Assembly (NCBI GenBank): GCA_008638415.1
Contig: VWVT01000021.1
Location: forward strand, 38,213 to 102,212
DNA length: 64,000 nucleotides
DNA from: Nocardiopsis sinuspersici
GTDB lineage: Bacteria > Actinomycetota > Actinomycetes > Streptosporangiales > Streptosporangiaceae
Direction: 5' to 3'
Positions 50,380 to 60,048 of the stretch are shown here, piece after piece; within the stretch, counting starts at the first letter, position 1; the number at the start of each line of letters is the position of its first letter. A program made the position numbers and the translations under genes. The notes beneath the pieces were generated by a model that was given only the letters and a program-made list of their open reading frames with translations, searched no databases and was not told the DNA's origin.

Positions 50380-52800
50380 TCACATCCGCTGGGCGTTCTC
50401 GGCCGGTTCGGGATCCGGGGTTCGGTCCCCGTTCTGCTGCTGGAGGGCCCACACACACGCCGACAGAGTCAACGGCACCGCCACCGTCAGCGCGATCGCC
50501 GGGATCGCGACCCCCGAGTCGTTGACCGCGAAACCCACCAGGGCGGTCAGCAGGGAACCGGTCAGACCCGCCCGGAGTGTCGGCGCGTACTCGTAGGCGC
50601 CCTGCAGGGCGCCGAACCTCCAGTGGATCGGCCGCTGGAGCACCACGAACAGGAACACCAGCGCACACGCCGCCAACAGGGTCAACTGCCAGTTGCCCAG
50701 CGTCCCCAGCATCGCGCTGAGCTTGCGGGACACCACCGCCGCCGCCTCGCCGTTGACCACCTGGCCCGCGAACGCCCCGAAGTGGCTGCGCGCCTGTGGA
50801 GGCCTCAGGTAGTCCAGCCACGCCAGCAGCGCGATCGCGGACACCGCGGCCGCGCTCACCACGGCCAGGCGGGGCAGGGTGACGCGTATCCCGGCGATCA
50901 TCATCGTCGTCACCGCCAGGCCGGGGAACAGCGCGATCACCCCGCCGAAGTCGGTGCCCAGCCCCGGCCAGCCGACGATCAGCACCGTCGCCGACCCGAT
51001 GACCAGGGTCGTCACCACGGCGGCGCCGCGCCGTCCCCGGGAGATCAGCTCGTGGGAGATCCCCGCCACCGCCATCAGCATGCCGGTCGCGAACGTGGCG
51101 AAGGCGATGTTGCCGATCCCGTAGAACCGGCCCGCCACGATCGGGGAGTAGCCCGTGGGCGAGTTCATCTGCAGGTCCGCGCCGAAGCACAGGTCGAGGA
51201 AGAGCACCCCGGTGGTCGCTCCCGCCACCACCGTCATCGGCCCGAGGACCGTGCGCCGCCACGGTCCCGCCATGGCCAGCGCCACCACCAGGGCGTCCGC
51301 GGACAGGACACAGGCCAGCAGGGCCAGCGGCGGTATGGACGAGGTCCACCACGGGACGAGGTTGGCCAGGTAGCTGGCCACCGGGAAGGCGGCGCCGGCC
51401 AGCGCCACGATCCGGGTCAGGGACAGCACGCGCGCGCGTTTGCCGCGCTGCCGGTTCGAGTACCGGTGCAGGGCGCAGGCCGCCGCCGCGTAGATGAGCA
51501 GTTGGAAGGCGACCAGCCCGCTGAAGAAGCCCGGGATGGCGGCGCCCACCACGATCGCGGCGGTGTTGAACTCCACCAGCCGCCCCACCGCCTTGTCGGT
51601 CGTCGGCGGCCGTCCGGCCAGGTGCCAGGGCCGACCGCTGGTCGGCTCGGTCGCCCGCATCCCCAGGGAGGTCAGCAGGGTCGGCGTGATGTCGGTGAGC
51701 ACCACCAGCCCGGCGCGCCGGGTCGACTCCGAGGCCAGGAACGACTCCGCCCCGGTGAACCCCTCCTCGGTGATCTCGCCGGACAGGGCCACCGTGAGCT
51801 GGGAGGGGCCGGTGTCCATGGACACTCCGACGACCATCAGGGACGAGCCCGGCGGCAGCACGTTCTCCAGGGCCCGCAGCCGGCCGTCCAGGGTGGACAG
51901 CGCCTTGTCGCGCTCCCACTCCGGGACGTCGTCGGGGTCGGGCTCGGGCGGCTCCTCGTCCTCCTCCCCGTCCTTCTCCCCGTCCACCGGCGCCTCCGCG
52001 CCGTCCTTCTCCCCATCGTCCTCCCGGCCGGGCGTCAGCGGGTCCGGGTAGACGGGGTAGAGCCGGGTGAGCTCGGCCAGTTCCACCGCGGCCAGGGAGA
52101 CCCCCTCCAGGCGCTCGGTGGTCAGGCCGTGTACCCCGTCGACGTAGTGGTCCACCCGGCCGGAGCGGTCGGCCACGCCCAGGGCGGCACCGTGGCCCAC
52201 GGCGAGCGTGGTCCCGCCCGCGTCGCGCACCGTCTGCCCGAGCAGGCCCACGGGCGCGCCGAAGGGGGACCGCGCGTTCTGCCGGACGTAGGAGCCGAAC
52301 CCGGGGACGACCGCGCCCGAGCCGTCGCGTTCGGGCTCCGGCGCGGCCTCGCACACCGTGAAGCGCTCCCGTATGGACAGGGCGCGCTGCCCGGCCGACA
52401 CCGACAGCCAGCCGTCGGTGGGACAGGTGCGGGAGGTGGCGGTGCGGATCGACACGTTGCCGATGGAGCCCTCCTCGGCCATCCTCCACAGGGTCGGGGT
52501 GTTCTCGGAGGTGACGTCCTCCCACAGCAGGCCCGGCACCCCCACGAGCACCACGGGTCCGCTACGCCGGCCGATGGCCCCGGGGCCGGGCTGGTCGGGG
52601 CGGACGACGTCGAGTCCGCTGCCGCCCGGAGCGGTCGTGGACGCACCGACCGGGCCGCCGGTGGAGGGGCCGACGGTGGCGGGCACACCGGCCGCGGAGG
52701 GAGCGGCGAGCGCGGCGCACGAGAGCACCGCCGCGGACAGCAGCAGGGCACACAGGCGTGCGCCCCAGCGCGCCCCCGGTGTGACGAGCCGTCGTGGCAT
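50380..52800 (-). CDS. Large membrane protein with alkaline-phosphatase-like extracytoplasmic domain
   Basis: 806 residues. Signal-like N-terminus (LCALLLSAAVLSCAALAAPS), then an exported domain of about 370 residues with VVLVGVPGLLWEDVTSENTP (start of an AlkP-like fold) and VVLTDITPTLLTSLGMRATE near its end. The second half has at least ten membrane helices, ending before DGDRTPDPEPAENAQRM-like polar tail. An acidic insert (EKDGEEDEEPPEPDPDD) lies in the exported domain. Conserved but uncharacterised in actinobacteria; cell-envelope modification is an inference. ATG with GGGAG upstream. Confidence 0.75.
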   Translation of the reverse strand: MPRRLVTPGARWGARLCALLLSAAVLSCAALAAPSAAGVPATVGPSTGGPVGASTTAPGGSGLDVVRPDQPGPGAIGRRSGPVVLVGVPGLLWEDVTSENTPTLWRMAEEGSIGNVSIRTATSRTCPTDGWLSVSAGQRALSIRERFTVCEAAPEPERDGSGAVVPGFGSYVRQNARSPFGAPVGLLGQTVRDAGGTTLAVGHGAALGVADRSGRVDHYVDGVHGLTTERLEGVSLAAVELAELTRLYPVYPDPLTPGREDDGEKDGAEAPVDGEKDGEEDEEPPEPDPDDVPEWERDKALSTLDGRLRALENVLPPGSSLMVVGVSMDTGPSQLTVALSGEITEEGFTGAESFLASESTRRAGLVVLTDITPTLLTSLGMRATEPTSGRPWHLAGRPPTTDKAVGRLVEFNTAAIVVGAAIPGFFSGLVAFQLLIYAAAACALHRYSNRQRGKRARVLSLTRIVALAGAAFPVASYLANLVPWWTSSIPPLALLACVLSADALVVALAMAGPWRRTVLGPMTVVAGATTGVLFLDLCFGADLQMNSPTGYSPIVAGRFYGIGNIAFATFATGMLMAVAGISHELISRGRRGAAVVTTLVIGSATVLIVGWPGLGTDFGGVIALFPGLAVTTMMIAGIRVTLPRLAVVSAAAVSAIALLAWLDYLRPPQARSHFGAFAGQVVNGEAAAVVSRKLSAMLGTLGNWQLTLLAACALVFLFVVLQRPIHWRFGALQGAYEYAPTLRAGLTGSLLTALVGFAVNDSGVAIPAIALTVAVPLTLSACVWALQQQNGDRTPDPEPAENAQRM

Positions 52801-52941
52801 GGCGGACTCCCCCCGTCGCGCGCTCAGCCTCGGGCGTGGTCCGCGGACCCACGCCCCGGTCGCTCACCCTAGCCATTCTCCGCTCCGGACAGGGGGATTC
52901 GCACGTCCGGGCGCGTACCGTCCCGGGACGGTACGCGCCGG

Positions 52942-54036
52942 TCAGCGGTCCACACCCCACTCCCGGAGGGTCGCGTCGGCGTCGGGCAGCCTCCGGCCCC
53001 GGGTCACGCCGCCCGGAGTGCGGTCGAAGCGGGGCGCCGGGCCGGGAACCACCCGGTCACCGTCGCGCACGAGCGAGCCGCGGGCGCGCACGTGCGGGTG
53101 GTCGGGAGCCTCATCCAGGGACAGGACCGGCGCCACACACGCGTCGACGCCGTCGAACACCTCGCCCCACTCGTCGCGGGTCCGGGTGCGCAGGACCTCG
53201 GCGAAGCGCTCGCGCAGCCGCGGCCAGCCCGACCGGTCCCACTGGTCGGGCAGGTCCTCCCCGGCCAGGCCGATGCCCTCCAGGAAGGCGGCGTAGAACT
53301 GGGGCTCGATGCAGCCGACCGACACGTGGCGGCCGTCCGCGCACTCGTACACGTCGTACCAGGGAGCGCCGGTGTCCAGGTAGTTCGTGCCGCGCTCGTC
53401 GTTCCAGGAGCCGCGCGAGCGGTCCTCGTGCACCATCGACATCAGCAGGGCGCTGCCGTCCACCATCGCGGCGTCCACGACCTGGCCCCGGTCGGAGGAC
53501 TGCCGCTCGACCAGGGCGCTGAGGACGCCGGTGACCGCGAACATGGTGCCCCCGGCGAAGTCGCCGAGGAGGTTGATCGGGGGAACCGGAGGGCCGCCCG
53601 CCCGCCCGATGGCGTGCAGGGCGCCGTTGACGGAGATGTAGTTCATGTCGTGCCCGGCGGCGCGGGCCAGCGGGCCGTCCTGGCCCCAGCCGGTGACACG
53701 CGCGTAGACCAGGCGCGGGTTGAGTTCGAGACAGGTTTCGGGGCCCAGCCCGAGGCGTTCCATGACCCCGGGGCGGAAGCCCTCCAGGAGCACGTCGGCG
53801 CGTGAGACCAGGTCGCGGGCGAACGCGCGGCCCTCGTCGGACTTGAGGTCGGCGGGCAGGACGGTGCGCCCCTCGCTCATGTGCGGGCCGCCGGCACCGG
53901 CGTTCATCGCCTCGGCGGCCGCCGGCCGGTCGAGGCGGATGACGCTGGCACCCAGGTCGGCGAGGAGCATCCCGGCCATCGGCGCCGGGCCGATCCCGGT
54001 GAACTCGATGACGCGGATTCCGTTGAGGGGTCCCAT
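52942..54036 (-). CDS. CaiB/BaiF family CoA-transferase (alpha-methylacyl-CoA racemase-like)
   Basis: 364 residues. [49 protein letters not shown] and [20 protein letters not shown] are family hallmarks; the GDFAGG segment with its Asp is typical of racemases (AMACR/MCR). Would interconvert R/S 2-methylacyl-CoA esters in branched-chain lipid breakdown; CoA transfer cannot be excluded. ATG 54036 has GGAG eight bases upstream. Divergent from rsmA. Confidence 0.88.
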   Translation of the reverse strand: MGPLNGIRVIEFTGIGPAPMAGMLLADLGASVIRLDRPAAAEAMNAGAGGPHMSEGRTVLPADLKSDEGRAFARDLVSRADVLLEGFRPGVMERLGLGPETCLELNPRLVYARVTGWGQDGPLARAAGHDMNYISVNGALHAIGRAGGPPVPPINLLGDFAGGTMFAVTGVLSALVERQSSDRGQVVDAAMVDGSALLMSMVHEDRSRGSWNDERGTNYLDTGAPWYDVYECADGRHVSVGCIEPQFYAAFLEGIGLAGEDLPDQWDRSGWPRLRERFAEVLRTRTRDEWGEVFDGVDACVAPVLSLDEAPDHPHVRARGSLVRDGDRVVPGPAPRFDRTPGGVTRGRRLPDADATLREWGVDR

Positions 54037-54131
54037 GGGCGGTCTCCAAGGAGGCGGTGGACGTGTACGGACCACAGACTAGAACGACGTTCGGTTCATT
54101 GCGCGGTCCGGTGGGCGGAAGCTGGCAAGAT

Positions 54132-55019
54132 ATGGGGGTGACACAGACACCCGCTCCCGACGACCGCTCCCGCCTGCTGACCCCCGCCGACGTGCGGGCC
54201 CTCGCCGAGCGGTTCGGAATCCGGCCCACCAAGAGCCTGGGCCAGAACTTCGTCATCGACCACGGCACCGTGCGCCGCATCGTCCGGGTCGCGGGGGTCA
54301 CCGACGCCGACGTCGTGGTCGAGGTCGGCCCCGGGCTCGGCTCGCTCACCCTGGCACTGCTTCCGCACGTGCGCCACGTGACCGCGATCGAACTCGATCC
54401 GGCGCTGGCCGCGGCGCTCCCGGGCACCGTGGCCGACCACGCGCCCGACCTCGCCGACCGCCTCACCGTCGTCCCCGGCGACGCCATGCGCATCACCGGG
54501 GTACCCGGGCCCGAGCCCACGGCGCTGGTGGCCAACCTGCCCTACAACGTGTCCGTTCCGGTCCTTCTGCACCTGCTCGAACTGCTGCCCGGCCTGCGGC
54601 GGGTGCTGGTCATGGTGCAGGCCGAGGTCGCGGACCGGATCACCGCCACCCCGGGCGGGCGCATCTACGGCGTGCCCTCGGCCAAGGTCGCCTGGTACGC
54701 CCACGCGCGCCGTGCGGGCTCGGTCGGCCGGAGCGTGTTCTGGCCCGCCCCCAACGTCGACTCCGGCCTGGTCGAACTCGTCCGCCGCCCGCAGCCCGAC
54801 ACGAAGGCCGACCGGAAGGAGGTCTTCGGGGTGATCGACGCGGCCTTCGCCCAGCGCCGCAAGACCCTGCGCGCCGCCCTGGCCGGATGGGCCGGTTCCG
54901 CGCCCGCGGCCGAGGCCGCCCTGCGCGCGGCCGGTGTCGACCCCTCCGCACGCGGGGAGTCGCTGGACGTGACGGCGTTCGCGGCCATCGCCGAGCACCG
55001 CCCGCGGCCGAAGGAGTGA
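54132..55019 (+). CDS. rsmA: 16S rRNA dimethyladenosine transferase (KsgA)
   Basis: Dimethylates two adjacent adenosines in the 3' hairpin of 16S rRNA. 295 residues: [22 protein letters not shown] motif [17 protein letters not shown], catalytic [33 protein letters not shown]. Start ATG 54132 (MGVTQTPAP); GTG 54138 is also possible. Ends three bases before the convergent small membrane-protein gene. Confidence 0.95.
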   Translation: MGVTQTPAPDDRSRLLTPADVRALAERFGIRPTKSLGQNFVIDHGTVRRIVRVAGVTDADVVVEVGPGLGSLTLALLPHVRHVTAIELDPALAAALPGTVADHAPDLADRLTVVPGDAMRITGVPGPEPTALVANLPYNVSVPVLLHLLELLPGLRRVLVMVQAEVADRITATPGGRIYGVPSAKVAWYAHARRAGSVGRSVFWPAPNVDSGLVELVRRPQPDTKADRKEVFGVIDAAFAQRRKTLRAALAGWAGSAPAAEAALRAAGVDPSARGESLDVTAFAAIAEHRPRPKE

Positions 55020-55022
55020 CCG

Positions 55023-55262
55023 TCACTCCCCGGGGGCCGACGCCTCGGGGCCGGACACGCGTTCCGGCGGCGGCCGCCTCCTCCGGGACCGGGTGAGGGC
55101 GCGGGCCACCCCGGCCGCGCCCAGCCCCAGGGCCAGCACCGGCAGCACCCACACGACGTTGAACTCCCAGTCACCCGTGCCGCGCACGACGAACGCGACC
55201 GCCAGACCGAGGAACAACAGGCCCGCGACCAGCGAGCCCCAGTCAGTCCTACGCTTCGCCAT
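55023..55262 (-). CDS. Small two-helix membrane protein
   Basis: 79 residues: WGSLVAGLLFLGLAVAFVVR and VVWVLPVLALGLGAAGVARA are the two membrane helices; the tail is Arg-rich then Pro/Glu-rich. ATG with GGAGGT five bases upstream, overlapping the end of the PspC-domain gene by 14 bases, so co-translated with it. Function unknown; probably part of the PspC-type envelope module. Confidence 0.7.
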   Translation of the reverse strand: MAKRRTDWGSLVAGLLFLGLAVAFVVRGTGDWEFNVVWVLPVLALGLGAAGVARALTRSRRRRPPPERVSGPEASAPGE

Positions 55263-56670
55263 GCTCCACCTCCACGACACCGAACAGTGAGTCGGTGCGT
55301 ACGTTGATCAGCGGCGGTCCGGCCCCGTCGCCGCCCTCCGGCCGCTTTCCCTCCACCGCGGAGTCCGCCGCGGGCTCGTGGACCTCCTCGTAGGTCAGGG
55401 AGTACCCGGCCATGCCGCCGCCCCGTTCCTCCCCGCCGGGATTCACCACACCCAGTCCGACCCGGGAGGTCACGGCGACGCGTGCGTCCTCGGGCAGGAC
55501 CAGCCTCGTGTGTCCCACGTCCACCCGCAGGGAGACGTCGACGGTCTCGCCCGGGGAGAGGTCCGCCAGCCCGGTCAGGTCCAGCACCCCCGAACCGAGG
55601 GTGAACCGGTGGTCCCCGCCCTCGGCCTCGGCCACCGTGGCCGGCCGCCAGACCTCGCCCCCGATCCGCACCCGGGTCAGGTCGGTCACCGACGCCAGCG
55701 ACAGTGCCAGCGCGACCACCAGCCCCAGGAACACCAGTCCCCGCGGGTTGCCCGCCCAGGTGCCCACCAGCGCGTACACGCCGATCACCGCGAGGGCTCC
55801 GGCGAGGAAGAACACCCCCGTCTCCGGCCCGAACAGCAGCTCGACCGTCCGCGCGCTCCACAGCGAGGACGACCAGCCGAACACGAGGAGGGGGACCAGG
55901 ACGCCCCCGGCCACGATCGTCCACAGGGCGAGCGAGGACAGCGGCGCGCCCTTCCGGCAGGCCTGTTCCGACTCCTCGGGGCCGTGCCCGGAGAGCCCTC
56001 CGCCCCCGTCGCCGCCGGACCGGTCCGCGCCGTCCTCCCCGTCGTCGTCCCCGGGGGAGCCGGCCGTGGAGCGCTCCGCGACCACGGCCAGGTCCACCGG
56101 TCCTTGCGGCGCGGACGCCCACGGCTGGGCCGGGTTGTAGTAGGTCGGCGTCGGCCCGGGGGACGGCGCCGTCGGCGGGGGCCGCCTCGACCCCAGGTCC
56201 TCGCGCAGCCCCGCGAACGCGGCCCGCAGGTCCACACCCCGGCCGCGCGCGGCCAACAGCCCCAGCACGAGCGGTACCGCCAGCACCAGCGTCGACCAGC
56301 CGAACCCGCCGACCAGGCTGAGCGCCGTCGCGACCGCCAGCCCCACCGCGAGCAGCTTGGGCACCGCCCGGGGCGGGATGCCCCGGTCCAGCATCTGCTC
56401 GAACGTCGCCGGGCCGCCCTGGGCGTCGCGCATCAGCATCCACGCGGCGACGTAGAGCAGCAGGCCCGTCGCCCCGGCGAACGCGGTCAGCACGAAGGCC
56501 GTCCGCCACACCACGGGGTCGGTCCCCGTGTACCGGCCCAGGCCGGCGCACACACCGGCGAGGACCCGGTCGTCGTCCTCCTTGCGCAGTTCGCGCCCGG
56601 GGGCACCGGCCTCCGGCGCACCGGACACGGAGGAGGCTCCGCCGGGATCGGGTGCCGGGTCGTCAGTCAT
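55249..56670 (-). CDS. PspC-domain membrane protein with C-terminal toastrack-like domain
   Basis: 473 residues. An N-terminal PspC domain (RVLAGVCAGLGRYTGTDPVV, then LLLYVAAWMLM) is followed by more membrane helices (about 105-150 and 245-330), an acidic linker, and a C-terminal beta-rich region (VDVSLRVDVGHTRLVLPEDA, RVAVTSRVGLGVV) like the toastrack (DUF2154/LiaF-type) fold. Envelope-stress role inferred. ATG 56670 with GGTGAG upstream; a GTG two codons earlier is possible. Divergent from a PspC-HK gene, a common actinobacterial arrangement. Confidence 0.82.
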   Translation of the reverse strand: MTDDPAPDPGGASSVSGAPEAGAPGRELRKEDDDRVLAGVCAGLGRYTGTDPVVWRTAFVLTAFAGATGLLLYVAAWMLMRDAQGGPATFEQMLDRGIPPRAVPKLLAVGLAVATALSLVGGFGWSTLVLAVPLVLGLLAARGRGVDLRAAFAGLREDLGSRRPPPTAPSPGPTPTYYNPAQPWASAPQGPVDLAVVAERSTAGSPGDDDGEDGADRSGGDGGGGLSGHGPEESEQACRKGAPLSSLALWTIVAGGVLVPLLVFGWSSSLWSARTVELLFGPETGVFFLAGALAVIGVYALVGTWAGNPRGLVFLGLVVALALSLASVTDLTRVRIGGEVWRPATVAEAEGGDHRFTLGSGVLDLTGLADLSPGETVDVSLRVDVGHTRLVLPEDARVAVTSRVGLGVVNPGGEERGGGMAGYSLTYEEVHEPAADSAVEGKRPEGGDGAGPPLINVRTDSLFGVVEVEHGEA

Positions 56671-56899
56671 GGTCACTCACCGCACTTTCCTCACACGCCC
56701 ATCGTCACCCGTAACCGCCCGCCAGGACATCCGGGACGACCCTGAAGCCACCCTGACCGGAACCGGGGCAGGACCAGGGACGCGTCCCCGATGCCCGCAC
56801 GCACCCGGGGAGGGCATCCTGGACACCACAGGACCTGTGGGCGCGGCGCGGTGTGTTCCCCGCCGCGCGAACGTAACGAACGGAAGCGGTGATCGGGCG

Positions 56900-58105
56900 G
56901 TGGCAGCACCAGCCACGGACACCCCGCGGCTCACCCGCGCGGTGGAGGGCAGACTCCTCGGCGGTGTCGGCGCCGGGCTGGCCCGGCACCTGCGACTCGA
57001 CCCCGTGGTCGTCCGCCTCGCACTCATGGCGCTGTCCGTGGGCGGCATCGGCGTCGCCGTCTACGTCGCCCTGTACTTCTTCGTCCCCGTCGACCCCGAG
57101 GAGAGGGAGAAGGGGGCCGACGGACCGGACGGCCGCCGCAGGGGCCGCGACCTGTCCCAGCTCGTCGCCTACGTCGGCCTCGCCGTGGGGCTCGGCGTCC
57201 TGTTCCTGCTCTTCGGCGGCGTCTTCGACCCGCTGCTGTGGTTCGTGGTCTTCGGCACCCTCGGCGGCGTCATCCTCTGGCAGCACGCCAACCCCTCCCA
57301 GCGCGACGAGTGGATGACCTCCACGGTCGGCGGGGCGGGGGGCAAGGGCATCATGCGCGCCATCGCGGGCGTCCTGCTCGTCGTCGTCGGCGTCATCGGC
57401 TTCCTCGTCTTCCAGGAGCAGCTCCAGAACGCCCGCGCGGGACTGACCTTCGCCTTCACCGTGCTCGCGGGCATCGCGCTCATCGTCGCCCCGTGGATCA
57501 TCGGCCTGATACGCGAACGCGACCAGGAGCGCCGCGAGCGCATCCGCAACGCCGAGCGCGCCGAGCTGGCCGCCCACATCCACGACTCCGTCCTGCACAC
57601 CCTGACCCTCATCCAGCGCCGGGCGGAGGACCCCCGCGAGGTGCAGCGCCTCGCCCGCGTCCAGGAGCGCGCCCTGCGAAGCTGGCTCTACCAGCGTCCG
57701 GCCGACGCCGACACCACCGTCTCGCCCGCGCTCGAACGCGTCGCCGCCGAGGTCGAGGAGGAGCACGGCGTCCCCGTCGAGGTGGTGTGCGTGGGCGACT
57801 GCCCCATGGACGACGGACTGGCCGCGATGCTGCGCGCCGCGCGCGAGGCCATGGTCAACGCCTCCAAGTACGCGGGCACCAAGAACATCTCCGTGTTCGG
57901 CGAGGTCGACCAGGAGGAGGTGCTGGTGTTCGTCCGCGACCGCGGCGCGGGATTCGACATGGACGACATCCCCGAGGACCGCATGGGCGTGCGCGGCTCC
58001 ATCCTGGGCCGTATGGACCGGCACGGCGGCTCGGCGCGCATCCGCACCGGTCCGGGAGAGGGCACCGAGGTGCAGTTGCGCATGCCCCGCATCCCCGAGG
58101 CCTAG
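56900..58105 (+). CDS. PspC-domain sensor histidine kinase
   Basis: 401 residues. PspC domain (RLLGGVGAGLARHLRLDPVV, YVALYFFVPVD), four membrane helices to about 205, then AELAAHIHDSVLHTLTLIQR (phospho-His about 228) and an HATPase (REAMVNASKYAGTKNISVFG; VRDRGAGFDMDDI). Belongs to the NarL-type kinase group. Its likely partner is the LuxR-type regulator at 59205, 1.1 kb downstream; the IS481 scrap and the DUF2975/XRE pair lie between. GTG 56900 is the best in-frame start but has no strong ribosome site. Confidence 0.85.
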   Translation: MAAPATDTPRLTRAVEGRLLGGVGAGLARHLRLDPVVVRLALMALSVGGIGVAVYVALYFFVPVDPEEREKGADGPDGRRRGRDLSQLVAYVGLAVGLGVLFLLFGGVFDPLLWFVVFGTLGGVILWQHANPSQRDEWMTSTVGGAGGKGIMRAIAGVLLVVVGVIGFLVFQEQLQNARAGLTFAFTVLAGIALIVAPWIIGLIRERDQERRERIRNAERAELAAHIHDSVLHTLTLIQRRAEDPREVQRLARVQERALRSWLYQRPADADTTVSPALERVAAEVEEEHGVPVEVVCVGDCPMDDGLAAMLRAAREAMVNASKYAGTKNISVFGEVDQEEVLVFVRDRGAGFDMDDIPEDRMGVRGSILGRMDRHGGSARIRTGPGEGTEVQLRMPRIPEA

Positions 58106-58127
58106 ATGTGCCGTCCCGATCGGGCAA

Positions 58128-58272
58128 CAGGTGGTGCGCCTGCGCACCGAGCACCGGATCGGACCGGTACGCCTGGCCGCCCGCACCGGCCTGCCACCGC
58201 ATCCTGCGCCGTCACGGCCTGCCGCCCCCGACCGCCCCGGACCGGGCCACCGGTGAGGTGGTGCGCCGCTGA
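58128..58272 (+). pseudogene. IS481-family transposase remnant
   Basis: Frame one reads QVVRLRTEHRIGPVRLAART then GLP; the next frame continues HRILRRHGLPPPTAPDRATG then EVVRR and a stop. Joined, these match the N-terminal HTH region of IS481-type transposases (LR..HRIGPvRlA.RtG..HRILRRHGL....DRATGE.VRRYE). A short deletion causes the frameshift, and everything after VRR is missing. No terminal repeats seen. Confidence 0.65.
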
Positions 58273-58274
58273 CG

Positions 58275-58508
58275 TCACGCGTCCGCGGCGTCCTTCGCGG
58301 TGTCCTCGGCCTCCCAGCGCAGCAGGTCTCCCGGCTGGCAGCCGAGCGCCTCGCAGAGCGCGGCGAGCGTCGTGAAGCGCACCGCCTTGGCGCGGCCGTT
58401 CTTGAGCACCGCCAGGTTGGCGGGCGTGATCCCGACCCGGTCCGCGAGCTCGCCCACGGACATCTTCCGCCTGGCCAACATCACGTCGATGTCGACGCGG
58501 ATCGGCAT
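58275..58508 (-). CDS. Small XRE-family HTH regulator
   Basis: 77 residues, single Cro/C1-type HTH: VDIDVMLARRKMSVGELADR, VGITPANLAVLKNGRAKAVR, FTTLAALCEALGCQPGDLLR. Overlaps the DUF2975 stop by one base (TGATG) with GAGGTGATC before its ATG. This DUF2975-XRE pair recurs in many bacteria. Probably represses the palindromic promoter at 58994-59032. Confidence 0.9.
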   Translation of the reverse strand: MPIRVDIDVMLARRKMSVGELADRVGITPANLAVLKNGRAKAVRFTTLAALCEALGCQPGDLLRWEAEDTAKDAADA

Positions 58509-58984
58509 CAGATCACCTCTTTCAGCTCGGCCCGCATCCGTACCGCCTGGGCGAGCAGCATCCGCAGCACGAGCACGACGAGCGCGACCCCCAGGATGGC
58601 CACGACGACCCCGCACAGCAAGAGGACGATGCCCGGGGGCACGGCCTCGCCCGGCGCCAGCACGACCGCGAGCGCGAACACCAGGAGGGCGGCCGCCACG
58701 AACGCGCCGATCACGGTGTGCACGTACCGGAAGGCGGCGTGGGAGAACACGGTTTCACGCCGCACCATCGTCACCAGACGCCACACGCAGACCAGGACGA
58801 CCTGGGCCGTCACGATGCCCAGGACCACGATCACGAGGACCGGTGCGCGCGGGAACGCGAGGTCCGGGTCGATCTCGCCGAGGTCGACGGCCAGCAGCGG
58901 CACCATCACCGCCTGCAGGAACACCGAACCGGCGAACAGCATCACGAGCACGACGCGCAGCGCGAGCACCGTTAGTTTCCCCAT
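58508..58984 (-). CDS. DUF2975 membrane protein
   Basis: 158 residues, four membrane helices (VLALRVVLVMLFAGSVFLQA; VLVIVVLGIVTAQVVLVCVW; VIGAFVAAALLVFALAVVLA; LLLCGVVVAILGVALVVLVL). Starts MGKLTV with AAGGAGAG upstream. Function unknown; coupled with the XRE regulator. Confidence 0.85.
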   Translation of the reverse strand: MGKLTVLALRVVLVMLFAGSVFLQAVMVPLLAVDLGEIDPDLAFPRAPVLVIVVLGIVTAQVVLVCVWRLVTMVRRETVFSHAAFRYVHTVIGAFVAAALLVFALAVVLAPGEAVPPGIVLLLCGVVVAILGVALVVLVLRMLLAQAVRMRAELKEVI

Positions 58985-58993
58985 GGTCTCTCC

Positions 58994-59032
58994 TTCGATC
59001 GAATCACGATGGGAATCTATCGACTTTCGATA
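58994..59032. promoter_or_regulatory. Operator palindromes before the DUF2975-XRE operon
   Basis: TTCGATCGAA (58994-59003) overlaps the ribosome site region, and TATCGA-CTT-TCGATA (59018-59032) lies 34 bases upstream of the ATG. Both share a TCGA core, suggesting two sites for the XRE protein. Confidence 0.55.
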
Positions 59033-59204
59033 CATATGGCAAGAGATCGGATCAGCCGCAGGGAAGGACTCCGGTACGGAACGCGGGACCGAGCGCACCG
59101 TCCCCGAGAGGACCGGGCGGCAACGGCACCGGAGGCCCGGCCGGATGCGGACACCTGGACGTGCGGGTGTCCCGGCCGCCGCGGACATGGGTAGAGTCCA
59201 CGGT

Positions 59205-59876
59205 GTGGCAGACCAGAGCACGAGCTTCAGTGACGGTGGCGCGCTTCCCCGCGTCGTGATCGTGGACGACCACCGGCTGTTCCGCAGCGGTGTGCGCGGT
59301 GAGCTGGGAGAGGCCGTGGACGTCGTCGGCGAGGCCGGGGACGTCGACAGCGCCGTGCACGTCATCGGGGAGAAGCAGCCCGACCTCGTCCTCCTGGACG
59401 TCCACCTGCCCGGCGGCGGGGGCGTGGAGGTGCTGCGCCGCGTCCTGGCCCAGCACCCGCAGATCCGCTTCCTGGCCCTGTCGGTCTCCGACGCCGCCGA
59501 GGACGTCATCGGCGTGGTGCGCGGCGGCGCCCGCGGCTACGTCACCAAGACCATCTCCGGCAGGGAACTGGCCGACGCCATCGTGCGGGTGGCCGACGGC
59601 GACGCGGTGTTCTCCCCGCGACTGGCCGGGTTCGTGCTGGACGCGTTCTCCGCCACCGACGCCCCGCCGGTGGACCCCGAGCTCGACCGGCTCACCCAGC
59701 GCGAGCGCGAGGTCCTGCGGCACATCGCGCGCGGCTACGCGTACAAGGAGGTGGCCAAGGAGCTGTTCATCTCCGTCAAGACCGTGGAGACCCACGTGTC
59801 GTCGGTGCTGCGCAAGCTCCAGCTGTCGAACCGCCACGAGCTGAGCCGCTGGGCCACCGCCCGCAGACTCGTCTGA
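59205..59876 (+). CDS. LuxR/NarL-family response regulator
   Basis: 223 residues. Receiver with DDHRLFRSGV, Asp65 in LVLLDVHLPGGGGVE and Lys in GYVTKTISGREL; HTH in LTQREREVLRHIARGYAYKE, then VAKELFISVKTVETHVSSVL. Probable partner of the PspC-domain kinase. A -10-like TAGAGT (59192-59197) lies seven bases before the GTG, suggesting a leaderless mRNA. Confidence 0.92.
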   Translation: MADQSTSFSDGGALPRVVIVDDHRLFRSGVRGELGEAVDVVGEAGDVDSAVHVIGEKQPDLVLLDVHLPGGGGVEVLRRVLAQHPQIRFLALSVSDAAEDVIGVVRGGARGYVTKTISGRELADAIVRVADGDAVFSPRLAGFVLDAFSATDAPPVDPELDRLTQREREVLRHIARGYAYKEVAKELFISVKTVETHVSSVLRKLQLSNRHELSRWATARRLV

Positions 59877-60048
59877 CCCGCCGGGCGCCCCGGTGCGCGG
59901 ATCCGGGCACGGCGAGGCCGGGAAGGCCCTGGGAACCCCCGTATACATGGGACCACCGGACCAGGGAGGGCCGCCGGCCCCCACCGGGACCCGTGGACGA
60001 CCTCGACGCGGTCACCCGGCCCCGGCCCGGTCAGCGCGTCCAAGCCGA

